The notes beneath the pieces were generated by a model that saw only the letters and a program-made list of their open reading frames with translations, made no database searches and was not told where the DNA came from. From Micrococcales bacterium KH10 (GTDB lineage: Bacteria; Actinomycetota; Actinomycetes; Actinomycetales; Cellulomonadaceae), in the NCBI GenBank assembly GCA_900188465.1, contig FZPE01000003.1, forward strand, positions 248,001-312,000: 64,000 nucleotides of DNA. Direction: 5' to 3'. The position numbers and the translations under genes are program-made. This document shows positions 1 to 7,555 of the stretch, one piece after another. Positions within the stretch are counted from its first letter, which is position 1, and every line of letters begins with the position of its first letter.

Positions 1-2150
1 CGCTCGATCACGCCATCCCGGCCACCGATCATCGCGATGAATATGAAGATCACCAGGTGGTCTTGATAACTCAGTTCCGGTCCGTGCTTGCCCTGCTGAG
101 AGTTTCCCGCGCTCCCATCGCCGAATCCCTCGAACGCATCGACCAAGCCCTTCCCGTCGCCGCTATAGCCCGGCTCGAACAGCGGCAATCGGTTGGAGAA
201 GAGCGGCACCTTACCGCCGTCTTCTACCAGCACCTTGATGTCGATGACCGATTGGATGATCGCGAACGCGGGTGTCACTAGCAGCGCAATGGCTTGTCCC
301 ACAATGGGTATCGCCATCGCAGCACGGCTGATCGCCTGGACCCGTTTGTCCATGACCGCCGCGACCATATTGGTGACCACACGTAGCCCGAAGACGAGTC
401 CGACTGCGCCAATCGGACCGTTGACACCGGTGAGGATGTATTCCATCTCCGCAGCGCACTTCTGAGTGCGGCAACTGGCGAACTCACTGTGGTTATTCCG
501 CGTCGGGTTGTCCTCGTCGAAGTCCAGTGCCGAGTGTGTGAAGTGACCGGAGATGTAGTCAGCGATCAGAATATTCTCGTAGGCGGTGCTAAGGACGTTA
601 GTGAGTCCGTCGAGCAGTTTCCCCATGTCTCCGAGCAGCCCGCCACCCGAACCGTCCGAAATGCCGTCTTTGATCGCATCCTCGTCGTCGAACCCAGTCG
701 GATCAATGATCGGCGACATTTCATCGGAACCGACGCCTGCGACAAGGCTCTCATCCCAGGCACGGTTATTCGCGAGGGTCTGAGTCAGATTAATGTAGCC
801 ATTGAGCGAATCCGGCACCTGATTGAGTAAGACGTCACGCACGGTGCCCCACACGTCGACCTTGCCCGCGGCGTCTTGGACCACATCGCCGAGGCTCTCA
901 AGCAGAACTGAGAGCCGGGTCTGGACGATCTCGCTGATATTCAACGTAATCCCATTGGGGAACACGATGTTGAACACCTGCTGCGGTGTCTGCGGACCGT
1001 CTTCCGACTCGCCGGTCAAATCATCGACCATCGCTTTGATGAGCGCGAAGTCAATATCGGCCAATGTGGGACGACGCGTTTGGCTGGACAGTTGATCGGT
1101 AATGTCGTCGATCACGCCCTGCCCGAACTCATCCAGGGCACTATTGATGTCGCTGTTGATACTGTCGATCAGATCGTCTGCGACGCCGGTCAGAGCTTCT
1201 TTGAGGTCGTTGAGGATCGATACTGAGTTTTCCGCCTCTTCTTTGAGGGTTTCCTTCTCCTCTTGATCGGAGTTCTCCGAGCCGTCGATCTCGGACTCGT
1301 ACTCCTCTTTGGCGTTGAACACCTCGTCGATCTTGTCGATCAACTCGTTGGCCTTGCCACCCGTTCCGTCTTCGCCGAAAAGCTCGTTGAAGGTGCTGCG
1401 AACCGCGTTGAACTGCTGTTGCGCATTCGTGATACGGGTTGCCGTGTCGCTTAACCGTCGGTTGATCGCCTGTCGTTCTGAAGCGGTGACTTCGTCTTGG
1501 AGCGCCAGCGCGATGGCATCTCGCAGTACGTTTTGCGGCGGATCGGCCAGCAACTGCTGAATGGTGGTGTTGAATGTCTCGATGTCATCGACCAGTTGCT
1601 CAACAAGGTCTTTGACCTCTTGGATCAACTCCGCGACGTCATTGATCTTCTTGAAGTAGGCCACGCGTTTCTCCATCAACGCGACTTTTTCTTTGAAGTT
1701 GGTCAACCAGTCGAGGCTATCGAGCAGGTCGGCCACCAGCCCCACCGGCGCCCGGTACTTCATATATTCGGTGATCTGGCTCGCCATGATCTCAGCGTCC
1801 GCGAGACTCGCGTCCGTCACTGGCTCTATCCGGGACGTGTCAACGTCAATGCGCAGCAGGTTGCCGGCCTCGGGATCGCCAGCCAGGCTCGCCAGCATCG
1901 CGTTATTGGCCTCGTCGAGCAAACCCGCGTCGCTTACCGTGGCAAGCAGTCCGAACATCCGATGCAGATCATTGTCACGCTGCGCCAGGACGCTGTTGAT
2001 TGCCAGCTCTTGATTGGAACGCACCACCGAATCAGCTGAAATGAAACGGGCACCGTCAACGAAGACGCCAGTCACGAGGAGGACAGGAATCATCGCGAGC
2101 GCCAACAGTACTGTTACCGCGCCATGCTCGCCGTTCTTTCGGGGTCTCAT
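1..2150 (-). CDS. DUF5702-like Tad-locus protein, C-terminus outside the window
   Basis: The frame stays open from an ATG at 2150 to the first base of the window, at least 716 codons, so the protein is partial. A basic N-terminus is followed by one hydrophobic segment at about residues 12-30, the layout of TadE/TadG pseudopilin-like proteins. Residues about 150-330 are rich in Glu, Asp, Gln and Lys and look coiled-coil. Hydrophobic stretches recur near residues 575-640. From memory this matches the DUF5702 family found with TadE and Flp1 pilins in Tad loci of Firmicutes and some actinobacteria. The gene begins 9 bases after the TadE gene, so co-transcription is very likely. It probably acts at the cell surface or in pilus assembly; the precise role is unknown. 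The family name is recalled, not searched. Confidence 0.75.
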   Translation of the reverse strand, partial: MRPRKNGEHGAVTVLLALAMIPVLLVTGVFVDGARFISADSVVRSNQELAINSVLAQRDNDLHRMFGLLATVSDAGLLDEANNAMLASLAGDPEAGNLLRIDVDTSRIEPVTDASLADAEIMASQITEYMKYRAPVGLVADLLDSLDWLTNFKEKVALMEKRVAYFKKINDVAELIQEVKDLVEQLVDDIETFNTTIQQLLADPPQNVLRDAIALALQDEVTASERQAINRRLSDTATRITNAQQQFNAVRSTFNELFGEDGTGGKANELIDKIDEVFNAKEEYESEIDGSENSDQEEKETLKEEAENSVSILNDLKEALTGVADDLIDSINSDINSALDEFGQGVIDDITDQLSSQTRRPTLADIDFALIKAMVDDLTGESEDGPQTPQQVFNIVFPNGITLNISEIVQTRLSVLLESLGDVVQDAAGKVDVWGTVRDVLLNQVPDSLNGYINLTQTLANNRAWDESLVAGVGSDEMSPIIDPTGFDDEDAIKDGISDGSGGGLLGDMGKLLDGLTNVLSTAYENILIADYISGHFTHSALDFDEDNPTRNNHSEFASCRTQKCAAEMEYILTGVNGPIGAVGLVFGLRVVTNMVAAVMDKRVQAISRAAMAIPIVGQAIALLVTPAFAIIQSVIDIKVLVEDGGKVPLFSNRLPLFEPGYSGDGKGLVDAFEGFGDGSAGNSQQGKHGPELSYQDHLVIFIFIAMIGGRDGVIE

Positions 2151-2159
2151 TTCAAAACC

Positions 2160-2861
2160 TCAGCAATCTGCGAGTCCAACAAATGAAAGAAACCGGCAGA
2201 CCTCGGTTCCGGCGTTCTCTATGAGAGCGAAAGTGCCCGTTCCCTTTTCAAAGCTGACGACCATGTCGTTGGCCAGATCAAAATTACGAACGAATTCGGC
2301 ACTTTGCAGCACCGGCAGTTCAGCACTCGCGTTGAACTCAAAGCTGAAAGGGCCTCCGCCAGCGACTTGTTTTCCGAGGAATGGCAAGCGATAGCCATAG
2401 TCGACGCTTACCTTCAATTCCTCATAGGTGAAATGACGCCCGTATGTTACGGAGACGCTGTCGAGGGTCGGCGCCGGGCCGAAGAACCCGATGTCATTCT
2501 CATCGAAGGCACGAGTCACGGCCGACTCGACTTTGCCTTCCACCGTGGCAAAGTCGTTGTGAGATCCCAGAATATAGCGGTAGAGCGCGCGGTCCTGTTG
2601 TCCGGACACGCGAACCGATTCGCCGTCCCCCGCGACGTCGTAATCCATCGAATCGCTCATTTCAGCAGCAGCTTGCTGCGCATAACTGAGCGTGAGACTT
2701 TCTACCCGAGCACGCTGGTAGTACATCTCGGACATGGACATCACCAGTACGAGAAGGATGAACACAAGCGGGTAGATGAACGCGGCCTCGACGATGACGA
2801 GGCCGCGTTCGCTCTTAGATTCCTCTCGGAAGGAGACGATCCGGCGCTTCAATGCCACCAC
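2160..2861 (-). CDS. TadE-like pseudopilin
   Basis: 233 residues. A charged N-terminus leads to a pseudopilin-type segment at about residues 20-45 (GLVIVEAAFIYPLVFILLVL), with the Glu inside the hydrophobic run that is typical of TadE. TadE proteins are minor pseudopilins of Flp/Tad type IVb pili and stay membrane-anchored with a large extracytoplasmic domain. The start is GTG at 2861 (a second GTG follows directly), 5 bases after the Flp-like pilin stop, and the DUF5702-like gene begins 9 bases downstream. The three genes form one transcript read leftwards. The Tad ATPase, platform proteins and prepilin peptidase are not in the window and presumably lie beyond the left edge. Confidence 0.85.
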   Translation of the reverse strand: MVALKRRIVSFREESKSERGLVIVEAAFIYPLVFILLVLVMSMSEMYYQRARVESLTLSYAQQAAAEMSDSMDYDVAGDGESVRVSGQQDRALYRYILGSHNDFATVEGKVESAVTRAFDENDIGFFGPAPTLDSVSVTYGRHFTYEELKVSVDYGYRLPFLGKQVAGGGPFSFEFNASAELPVLQSAEFVRNFDLANDMVVSFEKGTGTFALIENAGTEVCRFLSFVGLADC

Positions 2862-2866
2862 AATGC

Positions 2867-3082
2867 TCAGGCTTGGAAGTCTTCCGGGCTGTTTCCGGAG
2901 ATGTTGTCCATGATGTTCTTCACGAAGCCACCGATCTGATCCTTGAAGATAATGACCAGGCTGATCGCGACGACGATGAGTAGAACGATCGCAATAATGT
3001 TCACTTCACCGCGTTCATCGGCCAGGGCAGCCTTGGCGCGCAGGTTGAGTGCAATCAATTTCTCGCTAATGAGGTCAAGCAT
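2867..3082 (-). CDS. Flp1-family type IVb pilin
   Basis: 71 residues: a short basic leader, then RGEVNIIAIVLLIVVAISLV as a single transmembrane/pilin helix at about residues 24-45, then a short hydrophilic tail (FKDQIGGFVKNIMDNISG). The GE-hydrophobic boundary resembles a prepilin peptidase cleavage site. The FKDQIG tail is characteristic of Flp1-like pilins I know from clostridial Tad loci, rather than of classic actinobacterial Flp pilins. It is the first gene of the leftward Tad operon, as expected for the major pilin, with a weak GGAG about 11 bases before ATG 3082. It is probably the pilus subunit; cleavage and assembly are inferred from the family. Confidence 0.8.
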   Translation of the reverse strand: MLDLISEKLIALNLRAKAALADERGEVNIIAIVLLIVVAISLVIIFKDQIGGFVKNIMDNISGNSPEDFQA

Positions 3083-3203
3083 CGTGTGATTTCTCCGAAT
3101 CTCTTCCGGCTACGGTCGGTCGATTCCCCTGTGGGTGCTGCTACTGACGATCACTTACTACGAGTTATGCCCGCGTTTGCGCCGCTCACCACAAAGTACA
3201 AAA

Positions 3204-3220
3204 GAAACAGTACCTGTTTC
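3204..3220. promoter_or_regulatory. Perfect palindrome, candidate operator of the Tad operon
   Basis: GAAACAG-TAC-CTGTTTC is a perfect 7-base inverted repeat with a 3-base centre, about 120 bases before the Flp pilin start. Its size and symmetry suit a dimeric repressor or activator. No T-run follows, so it is not a terminator. The cognate regulator is unknown. Confidence 0.4.
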
Positions 3221-3388
3221 CATGCGATCCGCATCTTGACAAGTCGTCCCCGAACAATGACGTAATAGACGAAGAACTCTCCCTTGCGAATTGACCGTCG
3301 AGATCACCACCCCAGTGCCGGACCGCTCGCGCCACGATCACTGTCAGACGTCACTTCTCCGCCATATCGCTTGATACATTCCACATGT

Positions 3389-3418
3389 TTATCGTTCAAC
3401 AATCTCGTGTAACGATAA
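3389..3418. repeat. Inverted repeat TTATCGTT-N14-AACGATAA
   Basis: Perfect 8-base arms (3389-3396 and 3411-3418) around 14 bases. It sits beyond the 3' end of the winged-helix regulator fragment. It could be an operator with half-sites two helical turns apart, or a hairpin. I cannot tell which. Confidence 0.35.
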
Positions 3419-3481
3419 GACCGGAGTGTGCTCATGGCACGACCAGTCACCATGGCACCGGTTGCAGAGGCCGCAGGTGTC

Positions 3482-3811
3482 TTACACGAATGTATTGCCC
3501 GAGAGCTCCGCATAACGCTGATACCGGTGTCGGGAGACAACGACGCTACCCGTGTCACCGACGTCGACGTCGCAGACTATGTGGTCTGGGCCGCGGCGGA
3601 AGACGACTCCATCCGCTATCAGATTCCCATCAGCGCGCAGTTGCCCCAGATGACCACACGCTGTGTTCTCGTGCAGCCCAGATGCTGCGACCAGTTCCGC
3701 CGTGGAGATTGCCTCACGTCTCGACTCGAGGATACGGAGGATCTCCTCACGGGCTGCTGAGTGTAAGTGCCAGCGCGGCACACCGTGTGAGCCTTTCGAT
3801 GTCGAGACCAT
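3482..3811 (-). CDS. Winged helix-turn-helix regulator, probably truncated or decayed
   Basis: From ATG 3811 the frame gives 109 residues. Residues about 15-65 read as a winged helix-turn-helix: REEILRILESRREAISTAEL, then the recognition-helix-like GLHENTACGHLGQLRADGNL. This resembles the actinobacterial regulators with GLHxNTVRxHL motifs. Those proteins normally have a further C-terminal domain of 100 or more residues, whereas this frame ends soon after the wing. The next bases in another frame read TPAASATGAMVTGRAM, faintly like the family's continuation, which suggests a frameshift. It is divergent from the DUF6153-like/CueP pair, so it may once have controlled them. An intact short regulator cannot be excluded. 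Confidence is for a regulator-like coding remnant. Confidence 0.5.
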   Translation of the reverse strand: MVSTSKGSHGVPRWHLHSAAREEILRILESRREAISTAELVAASGLHENTACGHLGQLRADGNLIADGVVFRRGPDHIVCDVDVGDTGSVVVSRHRYQRYAELSGNTFV

Positions 3812-4004
3812 TGCGCATTCGATTCGACGCGTGGTTTCGGCGCAATGGCTGAGCGGTGTGCCAGCGGCGCTATGGCACGCACGACATCGCCGCAATCTCA
3901 GCGCGTTGTCCAACGTGCCGCCATACGACCATCGCACATCACCTTGACAACCGCGCGCACGGTTACTGGCCAAAAAGGCCCATAACCGGGTCACTTCGTA
4001 TCCC

Positions 4005-4010
4005 TAGACT
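4005..4010 (+). promoter_or_regulatory. Candidate -10 box (TAGACT) for a leaderless transcript
   Basis: TAGACT ends 5 bases before the GTG at 4016 and 8 before the ATG at 4019. Transcription would therefore start on or near the start codon, as in leaderless actinobacterial mRNAs. No Shine-Dalgarno sequence precedes the gene. Confidence 0.4.
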
Positions 4011-4015
4011 GGTTT

Positions 4016-4483
4016 GTGATGAGTATTCAGCCACGGACGTCAGACGGCGGCGCAGTCGATGCCGTCCGTCGTCGACTGCCCGGTTTGGCTATCGTCATCG
4101 CATTGGTTCTCAGCGTGATCGCACTGCACGGCGACAGCCTGCCGAGGGCTGAGGCCGCCAGTGCCGGTGCTAGGTTCACGGTTGCTTCGCAGTCGAACAC
4201 GTCGACATCCTCGGCATCTCACCACCAGATCGAGGCGAGTTCCGCAGTCGGGGCACCTGTGGCTGCCATGGATGTCTGTGCGAACTGCGAAACCGACCTG
4301 GGCTGTGCCGCGATGATCGCCTGCTTGCTTGCGATGATCGCAGCGGTCCACCTGATGCTGTTACAGCGACCGTCGCGTCACCGGCTGCCGCGACGTCGGG
4401 CAAGCGGCAACACCGAACCCGCCGTCATTATCGAACCGGTCCGCGCTGTCTGTCTCCATAAGCTGTGCATCAGTCGTACGTGA
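4016..4483 (+). CDS. Small membrane protein, DUF6153-like, paired with CueP
   Basis: 155 residues from GTG 4016, or 154 from ATG 4019. An N-terminal hydrophobic segment (about residues 24-38) ends in an alanine-rich stretch. A hydrophilic middle contains HH. A second hydrophobic segment (about residues 97-113) follows a Cys motif, CANCETDLGCAAMIAC, with four cysteines in 16 residues. The arrangement of helix, His/Ser-rich loop, Cys cluster, helix and basic tail recalls the DUF6153 proteins I know beside actinobacterial copper-resistance genes. The next gene is a CueP-type copper lipoprotein, which supports a role in copper handling at the membrane. Function is inferred from context only. Confidence 0.6.
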   Translation: MMSIQPRTSDGGAVDAVRRRLPGLAIVIALVLSVIALHGDSLPRAEAASAGARFTVASQSNTSTSSASHHQIEASSAVGAPVAAMDVCANCETDLGCAAMIACLLAMIAAVHLMLLQRPSRHRLPRRRASGNTEPAVIIEPVRAVCLHKLCISRT

Positions 4484-4597
4484 TCTGGCATTGACCGGCC
4501 GTGCCACATTCCGGCACACCGTAAGGCCCATGATCATTCCTCTCGCCTCGTGATAGACGACGAGGCATCCCACACGACTTGATGCAGGAGCATACCC

Positions 4598-5227
4598 ATG
4601 AAAACTCGCACCACCCTCGCCACCGCACTCGCCCTGACGACAGCGCTCGTCCTCGCCGGATGCAGTAGCGACGATTCACCCGGCACCCAGACAGGTTCGG
4701 AACAACCGACCACGACCACGCAAACGCCCAACGGCAACACCGATGCCGATCTGTTGGCGGCACACGATCTGACTGGACTCGATGCACGCCAGATCATCGA
4801 GCGGCTAGACACCATGCCGCTGTCCGAACGACCTGCCGACCTGATGGCGTCCATCCGCCCAGACGAGTTGATCCTCAGCGACGCGGAGGACAACAGCCTC
4901 TCCTTGCCGATGCCTTCGGACGAGTTCTATCTGTCATTCGCACCCTATGTGGATCAGACGCATGACTGCTATTTCCATAGCCTGACCACCTGCACGGGCG
5001 AACTGCAAAAGGCAGAGATATCAGTGACGATCACGGATTCGAACAGTGGTCAGATCATCGTGGACGAGTCGATGCTCACTTACGACAACGGCTTTGCCGG
5101 GGTTTGGCTGCCGCGGGACATCGAAGCAGAGCTCACGGTGAGCTACGACGGCCTGACCGCCTCAGCACCGATTTCAACACGCCAGGCGGACGATCTGACC
5201 TGCCTGACCACATTGCAATTGACCTGA
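4598..5227 (+). CDS. cueP: CueP-type copper-binding lipoprotein
   Basis: 209 residues with an export signal and lipobox (LVLAGC, Cys22), then a Thr/Gln-rich linker and the CueP domain from about residue 50 (LTGLDARQIIERLDTMPLSE). The family's three cysteines are present: Cys124 and Cys132, eight apart, in HDCYFHSLTTC, and Cys202 near the C-terminus (DLTCLTTL). CueP in Salmonella is a periplasmic copper-binding protein that buffers Cu and supplies SodC. Here it would be tethered outside the membrane. AGGAG precedes ATG 4598. The Cys-rich membrane protein lies 114 bases upstream in the same direction. Confidence 0.88.
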   Translation: MKTRTTLATALALTTALVLAGCSSDDSPGTQTGSEQPTTTTQTPNGNTDADLLAAHDLTGLDARQIIERLDTMPLSERPADLMASIRPDELILSDAEDNSLSLPMPSDEFYLSFAPYVDQTHDCYFHSLTTCTGELQKAEISVTITDSNSGQIIVDESMLTYDNGFAGVWLPRDIEAELTVSYDGLTASAPISTRQADDLTCLTTLQLT

Positions 5228-5423
5228 CATCCACCTCAGCACAGGTGAGGGCCGACGCCTCTGCCTGGGACACCGTGTTGCCGGTGATCTTTCACATGCG
5301 TCGGCCCACAGGCTCTCGCTCATGGTGTAAGCCAACTGCACGGTCGCGGCTCATAGCCCTCGTCCCATTGCAAGAACCGCACCAACGTGCAAGTCTGAAA
5401 GGACCTGCACGAAGGGAGACATC

Positions 5424-5591
5424 ATGTCGGAAGCACCATGTCGAACATGCGGTTCGGCCCATGTCGCTCGTATCCCTATCCACCGCCAGACGAACTCGTC
5501 ACATAGTGAGTCGCCACCGACCAAGCGAGTCTGCCGCAATCCGGACTGCCCCACCAATACCGGGCAGGCGAGCATGACCGATACGGTCTAG
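5424..5591 (+). CDS. 55-residue zinc-ribbon protein
   Basis: A small gene with an AAGGGAG ribosome binding site ending five bases before ATG 5424. The protein opens MSEAPCRTCGSAHVARI and closes with CRNPDCPTN, that is, a CxxC pair (Cys6, Cys9) and a CxxxxC pair (Cys37, Cys42): a two-knuckle zinc ribbon. Similar 50-60 residue proteins occur in other actinobacteria as uncharacterised zinc-ribbon proteins. It stands alone on the plus strand between cueP and the metal ABC operon. Binding of Zn, or of another thiophilic metal, is an inference from the cysteines. Confidence 0.65.
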   Translation: MSEAPCRTCGSAHVARIPIHRQTNSSHSESPPTKRVCRNPDCPTNTGQASMTDTV

Positions 5592-5807
5592 AAACCAGAC
5601 CCGCTCGGCTCCGGCTGACAGCCGATCACTCGATACCGCTGGACCGCGATAGCGGCTCACTTTCTCACGACTTTTTGCAACTTCGGTCATGCGGAGTTGA
5701 AAGTTCGACCCCTCAAACATATGCTGGTTCGCGTTGCAACGAGCGTGCGTCTGCAGCATGTTCTCGAGCACCGACCGATCCAAAAAACCTGGCGATGAAG
5801 GGTACTG

Positions 5808-6803
5808 ATGCGAGCCATAGCTATTACAGTCGGAACAATCTTGCTCGTGACGGGCTGTTCCGGACCAAGCAGCGATACCTCGTCCAAGTCGCTCCACATC
5901 TTCGCGACCACCGGTTACCTCGCTGATGCTGCACTCAACATCGCTCCCGACGCCGTCATCACCACCATGGTCGGACCCGGCGGCGACCCACACACCTATC
6001 AACCGTCGACACGCGATATCCAGCAGATGCGTGACGCTGACGCGGTGTTCAGCAATGGACTGCACCTCGAGGCACAGATGACCCGGCAATTGGACAGCCT
6101 GGGCGATAAGCACCTAGCCGTTGGGGAAGAACTGTCGGCTTCAGACCTGATCGACCTGACTGCGACTGGTGAGGATCAGCCGGATATCGAGTGGGCGGAC
6201 CCAGACAGTGACGAGTCGATCGGTCAGTACGATCCTCATATTTGGAACGACCCCGAACTGTGGTCGCAGGTCATCGCATTGATGGCGATAAAGTTGGGAG
6301 AACTCGTCCCGGAAGAAGCCGACTCTTATACGGTGAATGCGGCAGCGTATCGAGCCGAACTGCGCGAGGCACATGAAGCCGCCACGACGAGGTTCCAGAC
6401 ACTCGACGATCGGCAGCGCACTGTTGTCACAGGTCACGACGCCTTTGGGTATCTCGGCCGGGCCTATCAACTCGATATTCACGCCACAGACTTCATCTCA
6501 ACGGATGCTCAGATCAGCCCTCGCGAACTGTCCGAGCTTGCTGACCTGATCGTGACTCAACGCGTTCCAGTGATATTCCAAGACAACCAAGCCAACCCGC
6601 AAGCTATCGCAAGTCTGAATGAGGCAGTGCAGGCTCGCGGTTGGCGGGTGACAATCAGCGATGAGGAACTCTACGCAGACTCGCTGGGCAGCGAATCAGG
6701 GGTCGACACCTACCTCGGTGTGTTCGCCCATAATGTCGCGGCGATCGTCATGGCACTAGGCGCGGACTCAGTCAACGCGGACGGGCTGGAGCCTGCACCA
6801 TGA
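5808..6803 (+). CDS. Metal-binding lipoprotein of Mn/Zn ABC transporter
   Basis: 331 residues, cluster A-I (TroA/PsaA/SitA) solute-binding protein. The lipobox is LLVTGC (Cys17). Metal ligands follow the TroA pattern: His62 (GGDPHTYQ), His144 (YDPHIWND), His210 (VTGHDAFGY) and an Asp at about 291 (LYADSLG). No long His-rich loop of the ZnuA type is present. It captures Mn(II) or Zn(II) outside the cell and delivers it to the permeases encoded downstream. The stop overlaps the start of the ATPase gene. An MntR-type regulator at the far end of the operon favours manganese. I saw no clear DtxR/MntR box in the 216 bases upstream. Confidence 0.9.
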   Translation: MRAIAITVGTILLVTGCSGPSSDTSSKSLHIFATTGYLADAALNIAPDAVITTMVGPGGDPHTYQPSTRDIQQMRDADAVFSNGLHLEAQMTRQLDSLGDKHLAVGEELSASDLIDLTATGEDQPDIEWADPDSDESIGQYDPHIWNDPELWSQVIALMAIKLGELVPEEADSYTVNAAAYRAELREAHEAATTRFQTLDDRQRTVVTGHDAFGYLGRAYQLDIHATDFISTDAQISPRELSELADLIVTQRVPVIFQDNQANPQAIASLNEAVQARGWRVTISDEELYADSLGSESGVDTYLGVFAHNVAAIVMALGADSVNADGLEPAP

Positions 6804-7555
6804 CCACAATCAACGACGTGGCGATCACAGTGGCACGTCTGACTGTCGCCTACGGCACAAACGTCGTACTGCACGATGTCAACGCCGCATTCGCAACAGC
6901 GACGATTACCGGAATCATCGGCCCCAACGGTGCCGGGAAATCGACACTGCTCAAGGCAATGCTCCGACTCGTACCTCCCATCACAGGGCGCGTGGTTTTT
7001 TTCGGCAGACCGCTAGACGAGGTCCGGCAACAGGTCGGCTACATCCCACAGACCAGCGCGGTCGACTGGGATTACCCTGCCACCGTCTATGACGTGGTAC
7101 GCATGGGAACTTACCGCAAGCTCGGTCTGCTGCGCCGTACGCGAGCCGACGATCGCACCGCCATTGCGCAGGCAATGGAAGACACTGGGATCGCCGATTT
7201 GGCAGGTCGTCCGATCGGCCAGCTATCGGGTGGGCAACGGCAGCGTACCTTCCTGGCCCGCACTCTCGCTGCTCGTCCTGATGTGTTGATCATGGACGAG
7301 CCGTTTCAGGGAATTGACGCTGCCAGCCAGCACGCAATCATCGAACTGCTGCGATCCCTTCGGGATCGCGGAAAAACGATCATTATCGTGCACCACGACC
7401 TACTGACGGTCGGAGCGATCTGCGATGAGGTGCTCATCCTGGGTGCGGAAAAAATGGTATCCGGAACGGTGCACGCGGTGCTCACTGCGGAGAATATTCG
7501 TCGAGCCTATGGGCTGGACGATGACGTGACCTTCCTGCCCGGGGTCCCATCATGA
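6800..7555 (+). CDS. Mn/Zn ABC transporter ATP-binding protein
   Basis: 251 residues with a complete ABC ATPase set: Walker A GPNGAGKST (about residue 40), Q-loop in YIPQTSAVDWDYP, signature LSGGQRQR, Walker B VLIMDEPF and the H-loop in IIVHHDL. The sequence between Q-loop and signature (DWDYPATVYDVVRMG) is typical of SitB/MntB/TroB ATPases. It couples ATP hydrolysis to metal uptake by the two permeases. The start overlaps the lipoprotein stop by four bases (ATGA) and its stop overlaps the first permease, so the four genes are translationally coupled. Confidence 0.92.
   Translation: MTTINDVAITVARLTVAYGTNVVLHDVNAAFATATITGIIGPNGAGKSTLLKAMLRLVPPITGRVVFFGRPLDEVRQQVGYIPQTSAVDWDYPATVYDVVRMGTYRKLGLLRRTRADDRTAIAQAMEDTGIADLAGRPIGQLSGGQRQRTFLARTLAARPDVLIMDEPFQGIDAASQHAIIELLRSLRDRGKTIIIVHHDLLTVGAICDEVLILGAEKMVSGTVHAVLTAENIRRAYGLDDDVTFLPGVPS

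Larger units (their letters stand above)
3083..3481. other. Intergenic region upstream of the Tad operon
   Basis: About 400 bases without a convincing gene. It should hold the leftward Tad promoter and contains two perfect inverted repeats (3204-3220 and 3389-3418), listed separately. Short frames on both strands here have no recognisable protein features. Confidence 0.5.

Noticed and set aside
3428-3760. A 110-codon plus-strand frame with GGAG before an internal ATG (3434)
   Set aside because: It lies opposite the clear helix-turn-helix of the minus-strand regulator and shows no family features; the reverse frame explains its openness.
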